Assembly (NCBI GenBank): GCA_030247885.1
Contig: JAPDRO010000011.1
Coordinates: 930,001-994,000, forward strand
Source of the DNA: Taxawa tesnikishii (nom. ined.)
Taxonomy: Eukaryota; Ascomycota; Dothideomycetes; Dothideales
Reading direction: 5' to 3'
Length of the DNA: 64,000 nucleotides
Numbering within the stretch: position 1 is the first letter of the stretch; each line of letters starts with the position of its first letter. Made by a program: the position numbers and the translations under genes. This document shows positions 35,701-47,717 of the stretch, piece by piece. The notes under the pieces are model-generated. The model was not told the origin of the DNA and made no database searches. It saw nothing but the letters and a program-made list of their open reading frames with translations.

Positions 35701-38700
35701 ATACTAATATTATCTAGAAATAGTAATACTACGTACGAAATATATACTTCTAGGATTTTAGTAATAATTCTTACGAACTACGCTACTAAGTTAGTAGCTC
35801 CTTAGAGTAGCGTTATTTATCTTAGTAGTCTTAGAGGAGTTATAAATCCTATTATATCTCTATATTTTATAGTAAGTTCTATTTAATCGTATCTAGAGAA
35901 GAAGTTAATAAGGGACGTTATTACGAGTCCTATAAATTACTTACTAAATTCATTTAAATTTAGGGGTAAATTTCTATTATAAATAGTAATATAGTTAATA
36001 TTTATAGTTATATTAACGATACGGAACTTATTTTACTTCTTCTTAGTAACGAGAAACTATAGATTCTAGTATAAGTTATAATAGTATTTTAGTAATTTTA
36101 CCTTTAGTCGTTCCTATAATATCTTTATAATCTTAGGGATTATTACTTTAAGTATAAGGAACCTTAGAGCTTACTATACCTTATAGAGTATTATCCTAAT
36201 TTCCTAAGGCGATACTATATTTAGTTTAACCTTTCCGATTTCTAAGAAGTCTTATACTAGTATTACTTCCCTATTATATAGTATTTCTAGTAGCAAATCC
36301 TTCTCCTTTAGCTATAGTTACTCTCTAGTTTATAGTTTTATAATACGTTCCTTATTAAGACGAGTACTACGCTAGATCTTAAAGAATTTCGAAATAAGTT
36401 ATTATTTATACTACTTTACTAACTATAAAAGTAGTTTCTCTCTTACTAATACTCTTTCCCTTTAGTTAATAAGTCTTCCTAGAGTTAAGTTATTAAATAA
36501 GGACGAATTAATTAAATTAACCTTATTTACCTTTTACTTATATAGTATCCTTATATATACTATATTGTCTCCTTCCTAGTTCTTTATATAGGAGCGTCCT
36601 CGCTCTTAAATCGAACTAATTATATAAGATAAATCGAATCTTTTAACTATTTAAATCTCGGCTATTTATAAATCTCTAGATATATATAAGAGAAAGGTTA
36701 TAAGCGCGCCTTTTTAGTACTTTTAGTCTTACGTATTATTATATAACTACGTAGACTAGATTCGTATATTTAAGTTATTACTATTCGATTATTATAGTCG
36801 TATTATTCTTCTACTAGTCCTACTAGATACTATATTTAGTATAAGATTTCTAGACTCTAAATTTAGCGCTAAGCCTTTAGACTCTAAATAACCTCGCGTT
36901 CTTAGTAGTAGTTACTAGCTAATTATATTTATATAGCTCCTAGAGTTATATAAAGATTTACTAATAATCTTACTAGTAGCCTTACTATTACTAGCGCTCG
37001 ATACTATACGTATACTTATATACGTAACTTTATACTTAAATCTCTCGTCTCTTACTAGTCTATTTAATAAGGTAAAAGTCCTACTAGTTATAAGGCTACT
37101 TACTCTTTTCCCTACCTTACTATAAGTAGTACTATAGAGTAGTATAGTATTTTCTTTATAGTATAATTTCGATTTATATAAGGATAAATACTAATAAAAG
37201 AAGTAAAGATATTACTAGACCTATTATATATAGTACCCTCCTAGGTACTATCGTTATAGTTAATTACTTTTAGCTTAGATATACGTTCCTATAGCCGTCC
37301 TAGGATAATATTATTAAGGAGTTAATTTATAATAAGGAAAGAGGTAGGAATCCTAATATTACTAAGATAAATAATAACTCCTTAAGTTATACTCTTAAAG
37401 GTACTTTCCTTAGTTACGCTACGTAATACTAGACTTAGCTTATTACTAATAGGAATACTAGCTTACCTTACTATAGAGGTACTTATTAAGTTATATTTAA
37501 ACTCGGAATCGATTAGGGCCTAATATTTACTTAAGTAGTTATTTAGCGATACTCTTATAAATAGACTTTTAGTATAAATAAGATCCTTATTTATAGTAGT
37601 AAATCTATCGTCTTTAAGGGGTTCCTCCTCTTCGTTTATAACTAGTAGTTTTACTTATAATAGCCGGACATTAATTCCTTTTCGATCCTTCTTATTATAT
37701 AGAGAGATAGCGAATTAGTACTATTATTCTTTAATAGAAAATACTCCTATTTACTACTAGCTATTATCCTTAATAGATACGTAATATACTATTAGTTTTA
37801 CGCTAGTATTTCTAGTAACTAGATTCTCCCTAGCGTATTTCGGATTCTAATATTTAGTAAAGAAGTACTTAGCTACTACTAGTATAATACTAATAAGTTT
37901 ATATAATAATAAGGATACTCTTATACTCTTAGTTATTTCGAAGACTTCTTTAGGATCGACTTTCCTTTAAGTTATTTTATCTTATCTTAGCGTCTTTAAC
38001 TATATCCTACTATAAACTTTCTATATAATAAGGAGATCTTTTATACTTAGTTTTAAGCCTTTTACTATTTAGCTTCGCCTTATATTACTTAGTAAAGTTA
38101 TATTTAAAGGTTTTAGTTTTATAGAATATTTAACGTATTATTTAGTTCTTATAGATTTTAAGACTAGAAGCCTACTAGTAGCCTTCTCCTTCTCTTTTAG
38201 CTTACTAATCTAATAGTCCGTAAAATTAGTATTACTTTACTTACTTTCTAGTACTTTATTAGTACGTACTATAATAATACTAATAGTTCTTTAAGAGGTT
38301 TCGACTATATAATACTAAATAGTAACCTTATCTTTAGAGTTTTCTTCCTATTACTAGCTAGTCCTTTAAGTAATACTTCTAATTCCTCTAGAGAGTCTAC
38401 TATAAGGAACCTTACTCGTATAAGGTAGCCTAGATATATATCTTTTTCTTTTTCTTCTACTCTTATTATCCGAATAATTACCTTCTTTAGTTCGAAGTAT
38501 TTTAGTACTTACTTATATTAAGAAGGTTCTCCTTTTTCTTCTTAGTTATAGAGACGTTTTAGAGGCTTATTTCTATTACTTAAGAAGATACTATTACTAT
38601 TATAGTACGCCTAGCCTTTACGCTTATACTCTTTAAAATATATATAGCTATTCGTACTATAACTTAGTTTATAGTAAAACTAGTAATTTATAAGTTCTTA

Positions 38701-40474
38701 AGAGTATATAGGAATAGTATTTACTCCTATAACTAAGGATTCGAAGGCTCTTTAATACTATCCTTTAGTAGTTATAAGTATTACTTTTATAACGTTCTTC
38801 GAACCTTTTTATATATATACTAGTATAAAGTAATTAACTAGCTAGCTTACGTAAATAAATATCTTACTTACTTACTTAGCTAGTTTCTTTATAGCCTTAT
38901 TAGTATACCCTCTACGTACCTAATTAGTCTTAAAGCTTATAGCTATACTCTTTTTCGAAGTATAATATAATTCTACTATTTCCTCGAAATAATTATTATT
39001 AATTATAGGGCCTATAATCCCTTAATAACTAATCTTCTTATTTAAGAACTTCTTAGTTACCTTTATAATCTTTATAAAGTCTTTAAAAGTAGTCGGATCC
39101 TCGCTATTTAACTATATCTTCTAATATACCTTCTTCGATATAGAAGGTACTAGTTTACGTAATAGTAAAGATACTCGTTCGACTATATTTATATACTTAT
39201 TTAGTACTTTCTTTTATAAAACCTAGAAGCGTTAATAGTATCCTTTTTAGTCCTCTAGAGTTTTACCTTTCTAATCCTTAGCCTTCTTATAAAAAGTAGC
39301 TAATATAAACTTAGTATTCCTTAGATAGTTAATATTATCCTTTTAATATTCTCGAAGGATCTTTCTCTTTAAACTAGTCTATTCCCTATTTATATAGGAA
39401 TCTAAAGACTAGATAAATTTAGTAGGTTCTTTATTTATATACTAAGGAAGAGATCTAATAAACTTCTCTAGAGTAGTAAAGTTATTAATATATTACTCTT
39501 TTTAGTCTTTAATAAACTAAGTAATATTACTACTAGTAAACCTTAGAGATTTAGTAGTATCTAGCCCTAGTAAGTTACTACTAATAATAAGGCGACGGAG
39601 ATCTCTAATAGATAAGCCTTACCTTCTACTTATACTAATAAATACCTAAATAGAAGTAGTAAGTTAAACTATAGTAAAAGTAGTTATAGTTTTACCTTAA
39701 CTATTACTAGGAGTACGAATAGTTTAACTATTAAACAAGGACGTCTCTATAACTAATAGAGGCTTAAGATTACTATTTAGAGTAAGTCTAGAAATATCGT
39801 TATAAGTATTAGATAGCATAAAATCCTCGTCGGACTAGTATCCTTTATTAGTAGTATAGAAAGTATTAAACGCTTCTCCTTTTCTAAAAGTAATACTCTA
39901 AGTAACGTTCTTAAATATAGTAAGTTCCGTAGATATTATAGCGTAGTAATAATAGTATAGTTTCCGTTATAATAAGATTTCTAATATTATCTTTAGTAAA
40001 TAAATATAGATTTCTATCTAAAGTAATATTATCGTTTTTATCTTTTATAATAGCTTAGTACTTTATACTTTATTTTTAATCTCTAGTAAGGTTCGTCCTT
40101 AATATAAATATACCCTAGTATTTATATAGTCCTCGTATCTTTAAATCTAACTAGGCCTTTAATACTACTTACTCTTATAAGTACGCCTTCGACTTCTCTA
40201 GTCTAAATACGCTCCGATTTTAGAATAGGAAGCCTTAAGATACTAGCTATATAATACCTTATAAGAGTTCCTTATATACTATATTACTAATATAAAAGCT
40301 ATTTCTAGCCTTTAAGGTCCTTTATATTATCGTAGATACGTAAGTAACTAAAGGGGTTAATCGTCCTCTTAGTATTAACTAGAACCTCTACTATTTTCTT
40401 ACTACTTTATATATTCCTTTTATTAACTATTTCCTTAAGGGCTTTATTTTTCCCTCTAATATAGTTACTAAAAA

Positions 40475-40701
40475 TATAATAGGAAAAACCTTATATTAAG
40501 TTAAGTTAAGACTATAAAAGGTAGCTACGTAAGTAGTAATAGAGATAGTAGTTAGTAAGATATAAGATAAAAATAAGATATAAAAAGAATAGTTATTAAT
40601 TAAATAAGTAACTATCTTATATACGGACTAAATAAGTAGGAATTAAAGGTAACTTCTACGTAACTAATAACTTATAACTATCTAGTAGTTACTCTACTAT
40701 A
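40475..40701 (-). repeat. LTR (5') of copy 1
   Basis: Same 227-bp unit. The adjacent interior sequence, read leftwards, matches that after the LTR of copy 2. Confidence 0.9.
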
Positions 40702-41660
40702 CTACTTTTTAAGTATAGTTTATATATACTTAATAGGGTTTAAATTTAGTAAGTATATAAGCTAGTCTTTTACTAGTTTAATACCTTCCTTTTTAAAAAA
40801 GTTACTATCTTTCTAACTATATATATACTAGCGTTATCTTACTAGAATAATAAGTCCTTATAATATATAGAAAGTAGGCCTATAATAAGAGTATTAATAT
40901 ATAAGTTTACTAAGTACCCTTACTTCTTTAACTTTATATCCCTACGTATAATAATTAATTTAGTCTTATAGTTACTATATATATTAGCCTATACTATTAT
41001 ACGTATATCCTTACTCTTATTAAATAGTTAAACCTTATCTTTCTAGTATACTTAGCTAGTAGTACGCTATATATAAGTAGCTAGTTTATTAGATTTACGC
41101 TCTATAAAATACTTATTTAAAAAGATAACTTTTAGCTAGTCTTTAATACTTTAGTCTTTATATAATTTATACTATTTTCTTTTCTTTTTAGCTAAGACTT
41201 TTAATAATAAAGGTTTCTTCTTAATAATCTAATCCTTAATACTTTAGTCCTTTAAAACTTAGTAGACTATAATATAATTATAATTTAGCTAGAGATCCTT
41301 TAAAAGCTAGTTATAGTTATAAAATAAATATTTACGTATATAACGTATAATTATATACTTTATACGCTTTATATAAGCTTATAAATAACTTATACGAAGT
41401 TTAAAGATACTATATAGTTACTAAGAGGACCTTTTAATAGTAGTACTAATAGTACTAGCTATAAAGTTAAAGATCTCGCGTATTTAACGCTATAGTATAT
41501 TAGTAATAACTATTTTAACGATTTAATTTCTTATAGCTAGTAAGATCTTAGTATTACGACGTCTATTACGTAGTATTATAATAAGAGCACGAGTTTATAG
41601 CGCTATAGTAGTAGTTAAATTGATAGAGTATTATTCTAGCTAACGCGTCGCGCGAATCTA

Positions 41661-41685
41661 TACGTAGACTTTTGCCGAGGTATCA
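41661..41685 (-). repeat. Right terminal inverted repeat of the Tc1/mariner element
   Basis: Followed by TA at 41686-41687. It pairs with the left repeat 12.5 kb away. Confidence 0.9.
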
Positions 41686-41687
41686 TA

Positions 41688-42023
41688 AACCCCTAAGAAT
41701 TTTAGCTCTTTTTAGCGTCTTTCTAAAAACAAAGTCGTTTCAGAGCTATCTAGAAAGACAAGTATAACATAGAGCTAGATGGGTTTACTTCTCTACTTAT
41801 AGTCTAGCTATTACTCGATAGACTAGTAGTATTAGGCGGATCTATCTAACAACTATCTTATCTTCGACTAAAGCTTTACTGACGTGATAATAGGACAAGA
41901 CATTGCAGGCAGCAATATAGATGTAGGTATTTAGTGAGTATCGTCGCCCCCTTCCCTTACAGATCATCATTAATTCCACATGCCACATTGGCCTGCTCCA
42001 GAGGAAGATAAGATGCTGCCACA
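41688..42023. other. Intergenic between transposon island and F-box gene
   Basis: The sequence returns to host composition within about 200 bp of the transposon end. It contains the presumed promoter of the F-box gene and nothing else I recognise. Confidence 0.5.
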
Positions 42024-42955
42024 ATGCCATCGGTCGCAGACGTTCTGTCCACATACGAACTTCTTGAATTAATCCTGAGATACCTCGATGTTCGTACACT
42101 TCTCCTCGCCCAGCGTGTCTCCCATTTCTTCAAGGCCGCAATCTGCACCTCGCCCCTCCTCCAACAGATCCTCTTCTTCCGCCCCGTCCCCGCGGCCGTT
42201 CCAAAAGTCCGAATGCCCTCAACATCCGGCGCAGCCAACAGCGCATCACCCGCCGACCACTGCTTCACAATCAACCCACTGCTCGCACAATACTTCATCC
42301 CTTGGTTCGCCACCCTCTACAACTCACAATCTCGCAATCGTGTTTTCAGTGACTTCTCCTCCCTGCACGACTTGCCTTGGAACCTTTCCGGCTGGCACAA
42401 ATCCTTCTTCGCGTATCCTCGCGCCAGCTGGCGTCGCATGTATCTCACGCAACCACCACATCACCACCTTACCATCCGACTAACCTGCCAAGGGATGGGG
42501 GATATTACTGTGCGGTCGCCACCCTCCCCTTCCCCGACGGCGTGCGCATGTGCGTGGTGTACGATATCACGCAGCAGTACGTCACGGTCGACGAGACGGA
42601 GCATGGATTCCGGCTTTTCGTATCCAAAAGCGCGGAGAGCGCTGTGGTGGGGATGTGGAGAATGAGTGAGATCGAACGCTTGCGAAGGGTTTGGCCGGAG
42701 GGCGAGACGCTTTGTCTGGCGTTGCAGGAGATGCAAACATGTTGTGTGGATTTCTTCAGAGAGCCCAATGCGAGGCAGTGGATTTATTCTGACAGGATAG
42801 GGCGGAACAAGTGGGATGCGGACTACTGGAAGGAGCTGAAGTGGGAGAAAGACGGAGCGGAATTGAGTGCTATGTTCGGGGATGATATGGTGGGGGATAC
42901 TGTGTCTGAGGATGCTGTGTTCGAGGATGAACTATTTGATTTGATGGCTGTGTGA
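42024..42955 (+). CDS. F-box-like protein
   Basis: The N-terminus carries an F-box-type helix set, YELLELILRYLDVRTLLLAQ then RVSHFFKAAICTSPLLQQ, which in fungi links substrates to Skp1/Cullin ubiquitin ligases. The rest (about 260 residues) has no domain known to me; short blocks such as PWNLSGWHKSFF and ASWRRMYLTQPP are typical of the large Dothideomycete family of lone F-box proteins. The acidic C-terminus ends ELFDLMAV. About 310 residues, single exon. The frame slips at GG 42524-42525; one more G gives TVRVATLPFPDGVRMCVVYD. It sits directly beside a transposon island, usual for this fast-expanding family. Confidence 0.72.
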
Positions 42956-44359
42956 TGCCAGGGCTGGCATTACGTTGCTACATACGCATCAAACGCATAG
43001 CTACGTTTATATGAAGCCGGATATAGTAATGCTTGTATAGCCAGAATCTCCATGTAGTTAATGTAACTAACGGGGAAGTGGATTAGTTCAAGACAGATAT
43101 TACTAGACCTTGTCAGGTAGGTGAGAGCTTGACATTGTAGCGGGCTAGCTTAAGGGTGGATGACCCAAACTAAACTCAGTCAAGAGGCTCACTTTCCGAG
43201 CTAATATATCATCTCGTCAGTTATGTCAGTCAGAGTCAAGCCTAGTAGACTTAAGATATCTTTGATACCTATTTGTCTCGGAAAGCTCGATCTTTCCCTA
43301 ACCCGTAAACCGATTTCCAGTGACAAAATGCTTTGGGCCAACCTCGTCCCATTGCCCGCAGTATGCCACACAGGAAGCCCTTGCTCGGCCAAAGCCACTG
43401 GGGAGTCAATCTGGAAAGCGTACGAGGCAGCGGAGGCTCGATATGGATTTCGGCTCGCGCACCGCTAAGGAAAGCCATCTACATGGGCCTATATTGAGAA
43501 CCCACACGTTCGCCTCAAAGTTTGGTGTTTCGTGTCGAAATGCGTCGGAAACTGTGCAATGCAGTCTCGGGGCAGTCCTTACAATCCAGTCCAACCTCTG
43601 GATGACCTCCTCTTGTCGCTCTCGGCGAATTTGACACAACGCCTCCCAGTCATTCTGACGATGACCAGCTTGTAGCTGTCGATCCGGTAGCGAGACCGAT
43701 GCAAGACTTCCAGCAGGCGTTTATTGCTACAGCGCTCCGCGAGCCATTTCCACAGCATCTTGCCGTAGTTGAGTATCTCAATGTCCTGGCGTCTCCCGGC
43801 ACATATGACTAAATCTTTCGGCTGGATGCAAATCTGCACGTGGCATATCAGACTCTGCGCGGAGCGCTGCACCTATGCACCGCGTCGCTCTCGCAATCCC
43901 AGATCCCAACGGGGAGTTGCTCTTGCAACGATATCTCTCCTCTCTTCACGTTCCATACTTCGGTGTGGCACTGCACAAGACTTGCACAAAGACCCTCATC
44001 GGAAAGAGAACAGCATACTAGCGATGACGACAACAAAACACTTTTCGGAACGAGCAGTTGGCAGCAAGGTCGGTCGTCGGTGGATGATGTTGCAGCATAG
44101 AGCGAACCGTGCCAGCCTTAGCGAGGTAGCGCGGGTGGTCGGCGCTCGGAGCCCCGACAAAGCGAGCCGTGCATTCACAACCAATCGGAACCATCGCCTT
44201 GTGGCTGGGGGTTACCTCTCGGATCCCGAGCGCTTATACCCCGACAACGACCAGAACCAGTACAAATTCACGCGGCAATGCACACTCACTCAACGCTGCC
44301 TCTCTTCAACCTGCATCACCTCCTTAACACCAACAACACTCAGTGCATTGCAATCTGCT
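42956..44359. other. Unassigned stretch, possibly a gene relic
   Basis: Normal host composition with several modest open frames on both strands, notably minus 43406-43639 and 43579-43872. The latter reads LWKWLAERCSNKRLLEVLHR in a helical pattern. I cannot match any family, and no start-to-stop model stands out. A worn gene on the minus strand is possible; the last few hundred bases are the monooxygenase promoter. Confidence 0.35.
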
Positions 44360-45609
44360 ATGCGTGTGCTAATCAGCGGCGCGGGCATCGCTGGCCCCAC
44401 ATTGGCGTGGTTCCTGGCTAAGACGCCCTCACGCATCACCGTCCTGAGAAGAGCAATGGCCTCCGTTCAGAAGGCCACAACATCGACCTCGACGGCAGCG
44501 CGATCAACATCGTTAAGAAGATGGGCATATTAGACGAAATCGAACGGCTCCACACTACGGAAGTAGGCACACGAATCCTGGGCTCTGACGGGAAAACCAT
44601 CGCCTCATTTCCCTTCAAGAAAGGCTCGTCCATCGACCCTACCTCGGAATATGAGATTCTACGCGGGGACTTGGCAACAATTCTATATGAGGCTAGCAAG
44701 GACCGCCCACATGTTGAGTACATGTTCGGTACCACGGTTGACAAGGTTCTGCAGAACGGTAGGGACGCTGTCAAGGTCCGCTTAAGTAACGGCGAGGTAC
44801 GCGAGTTTGACCTTGTGGTGGCAGCAGACGGTCAATGGTCGAAGCTACGAAAGTTGTGCTTCCCTTCAGAATCCGTTCAAGTGGTCGACAAGGACATGTA
44901 TATCGTCTACTGTACAATCCCTCGCCTGCCTGAGGACACTAATTGGTGGAACTGCTACATAGGCCTGGAGTCGAGAGATATTACCCTCAGGCCCGACCCA
45001 CACGGCACTATCAGAGCAATGTTCACTAAAATGCCGTGCGATGACACGCAGAGGAAGGCTTGGCAAGACGCGATTAGAGGTGACAAGGCAACGCAGAGGA
45101 AGCTCTTCAAGGATACGTACGCAGATGCAGGATGGCAGGCACAAAGAATCCTAAACGCTATGGACAAGTCACCCGACTTCTACTTCCAGGCAGTCCAGCG
45201 GATCAGGATGTCCAAATGGTCTAGTGGCCGTGTGGTCTGCTTAGGAGACGCCGCCTTTGCTCCGACGCCGATCTCAGGGATGGGTACCACTTCAGCCATC
45301 CACGCAGCATACATACTTGCAGGCGAACTCAGCAAGCTCGATGAAGGAGAACATCCTGCTCGCGCTCTCGAGGCGTACGAAATTGCCTTGCGCCCGACAA
45401 TCGAGAAAATCCAAAATTCTCCCGATTACCCGAGCGTCATGCATCCCAGGACAGCATGGCACATATGGCTGCTTCAATCAACCATGTGGGCAGTTACACA
45501 AGTCGTGCAAATTCCCTTTGTGGCAAGCAGGTTCCTGCAGAGCCGCGAAGACCATTTCTCGATGCCAGAGTACCCAAAACTCAATGAGGAGAGCTCACCG
45601 AGACTCTAG
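44360..45609 (+). CDS. FAD-dependent monooxygenase (aromatic hydroxylase type)
   Basis: Flavoprotein hydroxylase using NAD(P)H and O2. The Rossmann motif GAGIAGPTLAWFLA begins at residue 7. The DG motif appears as VVAADGQWSKLR, and the second FAD motif as GDAAFAPTPISGMGTTSAI. No signal peptide. About 416 residues, single exon, usual for the salicylate-hydroxylase/TetX-like group. The frame slips at a G of 44446: one more G gives ITVLEKSNGLRSEGHNIDLD. Neighbours (PKS fossil, pump, regulator, P450s) suggest that it tailors an aromatic polyketide; that is inference from context. Confidence 0.88.
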
Positions 45610-45853
45610 CTGACTTCTGCGAACATAGTCTCGTGCTACGGAGGGAAAGGATACTGGGAAGGGATACTGGGAAAGTCGGTCATCGGAAACGTGACTAAGG
45701 CCGGTCTCCGATGTCGTGGCCATTCCTGTATGGCGAGCAGACTCTTGCAGGGTGGCGAAACCCATTGTCCACTGCCATGTACCCGGAACTGGATTAGGAG
45801 AGCTAGTCCGGCTGACTTGCGTAAACATGACATCGTGACACGCAAGGAGAGGA
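45521..45853 (+). repeat. Imperfect tandem duplication of the monooxygenase 3' end
   Basis: About 125 bp at 45521-45645 (last codons plus 3' flank of the monooxygenase) recur diverged at about 45725-45853. Shared landmarks in order are GGC.AGCAG, TGCAG, GCGAA, TGCCA, TACCC..AACT, AGGAGAGCT, CTGACTT and AACAT. The second copy no longer codes for a matching protein. Confidence 0.6.
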
Positions 45854-45924
45854 TCTTGTGTCGTGAAAGCGTCATGAAGACAACATTGCGATTCTTACGA
45901 ATCGTCTTCTCGCGTCTCATCTTG

Positions 45925-47260
45925 CGCGCTTGCCAGTGGCCTGGCGCGAGTACTCAGGTCCATACGAGTGCAGCTACTCGCCCCTGAATCTGCCGAAGTA
46001 CAAGTGGAATGAGACGAACTACCGGATCCCTCACTACGGCACGTGGGCGCTTGACAAGCACACTACAAGCACGGCGGACTGAGACAAAAGGCCCACACCA
46101 CATCAGGCCGATCCAGTCGTCCCTGCGTACGTCTTTGGTCCACGAGGTCTTGAAGGAGGCTTTGGAAGGTACGACTGTTTCTATAGTTGCCATGTCCGAC
46201 ATCCAGTATCCAGACTTCTTAGAGGCCGTTCACGGTCACCGGATGAACAGTTGTGGTGTGGCCACATCAGTAAGTCAAGGCGAAACCTCTCCTACCCTGT
46301 GCTGTGCTTGCTGACCATCCACGCAGTCAATCTGGTCTGGCATCGCCCTGACTATCGATAAACACACGTACCGCCTCGTTCGACGGTACGCCAAGGACGT
46401 ATACATTGATCTGTGAGGGTTCGAGATGATCCATGCTCAAGTCGCCAGCACAAGCAAAGGTGTTTCACAGCCACTGCGAGTCGAGGCTTGTTTGGACTTC
46501 TCCACAAGCTCGATGTCTATCGCATGGTACGATGTCGATGCTACTTCGGGCGTACGAGCTGTAGACCATCTTCCGTCTGAAACTGTCCGCTTTGAAAACC
46601 CTCAGGTTTGGCGCACAGAGTGGAACCGTGTCTCTCACCTCATCACCTGCCGTATCTGAGCGCTGAGGCAGATGGTGGCTGCAGGAAAGGCGTGCAGGTT
46701 GTCGAAAAGCATGGCATACACACTTTGCAAGAACGTCAAGGACTATGCGGACAAGTATCGCGGCATGGACAGCGTGGCTCTGAACGATTAAGAAGCTGTG
46801 GCCGCTGTCACTCTGACGAAAGATCGACGCGGCACCTGGCACACACCACCACACTGGATTGACAGCGTCTGCCATCTTGCCGGCCTCATCATGAGTGGCA
46901 GTGACGCTTCCAACACAAAGGACCTCCTCTACGTCACACCCGGCAGCGAGAGCTTGCGCTTCCTGAAGCCGCCCGGGGCCGGCGGCCGTTACTGCAGCTA
47001 TGTCCGCATGTTCCCGTTGCCAGTCGAAGCGGGTTCAGCTGCATGCAGGCGACGTCTACGTGTTGCAAGACGAAGTCATCATCGCCGCGCTGACGCAGAT
47101 CCGCTTCAGACGCATGATCAGCATCTTCGCACCTCCAAACACAGAGCCAGGGTCATGGTTCTGCAAACAAGTCAAGTGCTGCGCGTGCCTCCAAAACGGC
47201 GGACAGGCAAACTGCTCCTGCGAAAACCGAATCGCACGCACCGCAAGTGAAGTCGACAAC
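45925..47260 (+). pseudogene. Fossil of a non-reducing polyketide synthase (product-template region)
   Basis: Scattered blocks in several frames match one stretch of a fungal non-reducing PKS: the linker after the acyltransferase ([20 protein letters not shown]), then the product-template domain with the PT His in [15 protein letters not shown], then IWSGIALTIDKHTYRLVRR, VASTSKGVSQPLRVEA and [20 protein letters not shown], and the outer PT part near 47000-47130. The ketosynthase, acyltransferase, carrier and release domains are not seen in the window. It is broken in several places and truncated at both ends; it looks like an old relic. The closest groups I recall are the pigment/anthraquinone-type PKSs, but the product cannot be told. 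Confidence 0.8.
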
Positions 47261-47717
47261 TTCCGTAGCTGTTGCAGGAACACCCGCGCTACAAAAGATC
47301 AATCGGGGAAACATGATACGGAAGTCAGAGTGTTGCGTTAACGCAATCAAGTGGCACGCTCGTTTGAATAGCGCGCTTTTTGTGAAGTACCCCACGTTAG
47401 CGTTTGTGGGGTACGTTATTTTCCTGGAGAGACATTCGTTATGCACCGTGTCCCAGACTGTGAACTGGTTCCCCAGCTCCCCACATCGGTCAATGTGGGG
47501 AGCTGAACCATGTAAACTTTACTTGGCTCCAGAACCAAAAGAGATGGCACCCCTGCCCAGGCTGTTCTCCGCGGTCTGGATGGCTTCTGAAGGAGTGGGG
47601 AAGTGCAACGTGTAGATACATAGACCACGCTTCGCCATGATCGCTTTCTCGTTCTGCTAGATCTGGAGTTGCAAACTCTGCTGAACGTCACGCTTGATTT
47701 ACTGTGGCCACGACAAC
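47261..47717. other. Intergenic, PKS fossil to efflux pump
   Basis: No coding sequence recognised. It serves as the promoter of the pump gene. A pair of CCCCACATCGG/GTGGGG-like inverted motifs lies near 47480-47505. Confidence 0.4.

Larger units (their letters stand above)
29529..40701 (-). mobile_element. Fossil Ty3/gypsy-type LTR retrotransposon, copy 1
   Basis: Two 227-bp LTRs flank a 10.7-kb interior: 29529-29755 (3' LTR) and 40475-40701 (5' LTR) for an element reading on the minus strand. The LTR ends are an inverted pair recoverable from copy 2, TGTAGTAGGG and CCCTACTACA. A polypurine tract abuts the 3' LTR at about 29756-29770 (CTTTCCTTCCCTC on the plus strand). A gag-like segment would lie at about 38-40.4 kb and the pol segment with reverse transcriptase near 35.6-35.9 kb; RNase H and integrase would follow to about 33.2 kb. 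The element is heavily RIP-worn, broken in very many places, and has no usable open frame. The LTRs differ by RIP-type transitions only, so age cannot be read from them; it is younger than the Tc1/mariner element it sits in. Confidence 0.85.
29161..41685 (-). mobile_element. Tc1/mariner DNA transposon, RIP-worn, split by an LTR element
   Basis: The 25-bp terminal inverted repeats at 29161-29185 and 41661-41685 match at 24 of 25 positions (core TGATACCTCGGCAAAAGTCT). Each end is flanked by TA, the Tc1/mariner target. Without the nested insert the element is about 1.35 kb. Its transposase reads on the minus strand from about 41640 downwards. Even through many RIP stops one can see the family landmarks: a KSNKLATYI-like block, a KSKDIR block, DNASIYI (for the DNAS..H motif) and NLNPI near 40760. 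The frame meets the LTR insert at 40702 and continues beyond it at 29528. It is a DD34D/E-type impala/Tan1-like element by these motifs; the exact family is not settled. Confidence 0.85.

Noticed and set aside
29524-40706. Perfect 5-bp target duplication for LTR copy 1
   Set aside because: The flanking five bases do not match; only a 4-bp near match with a RIP-type difference can be proposed.
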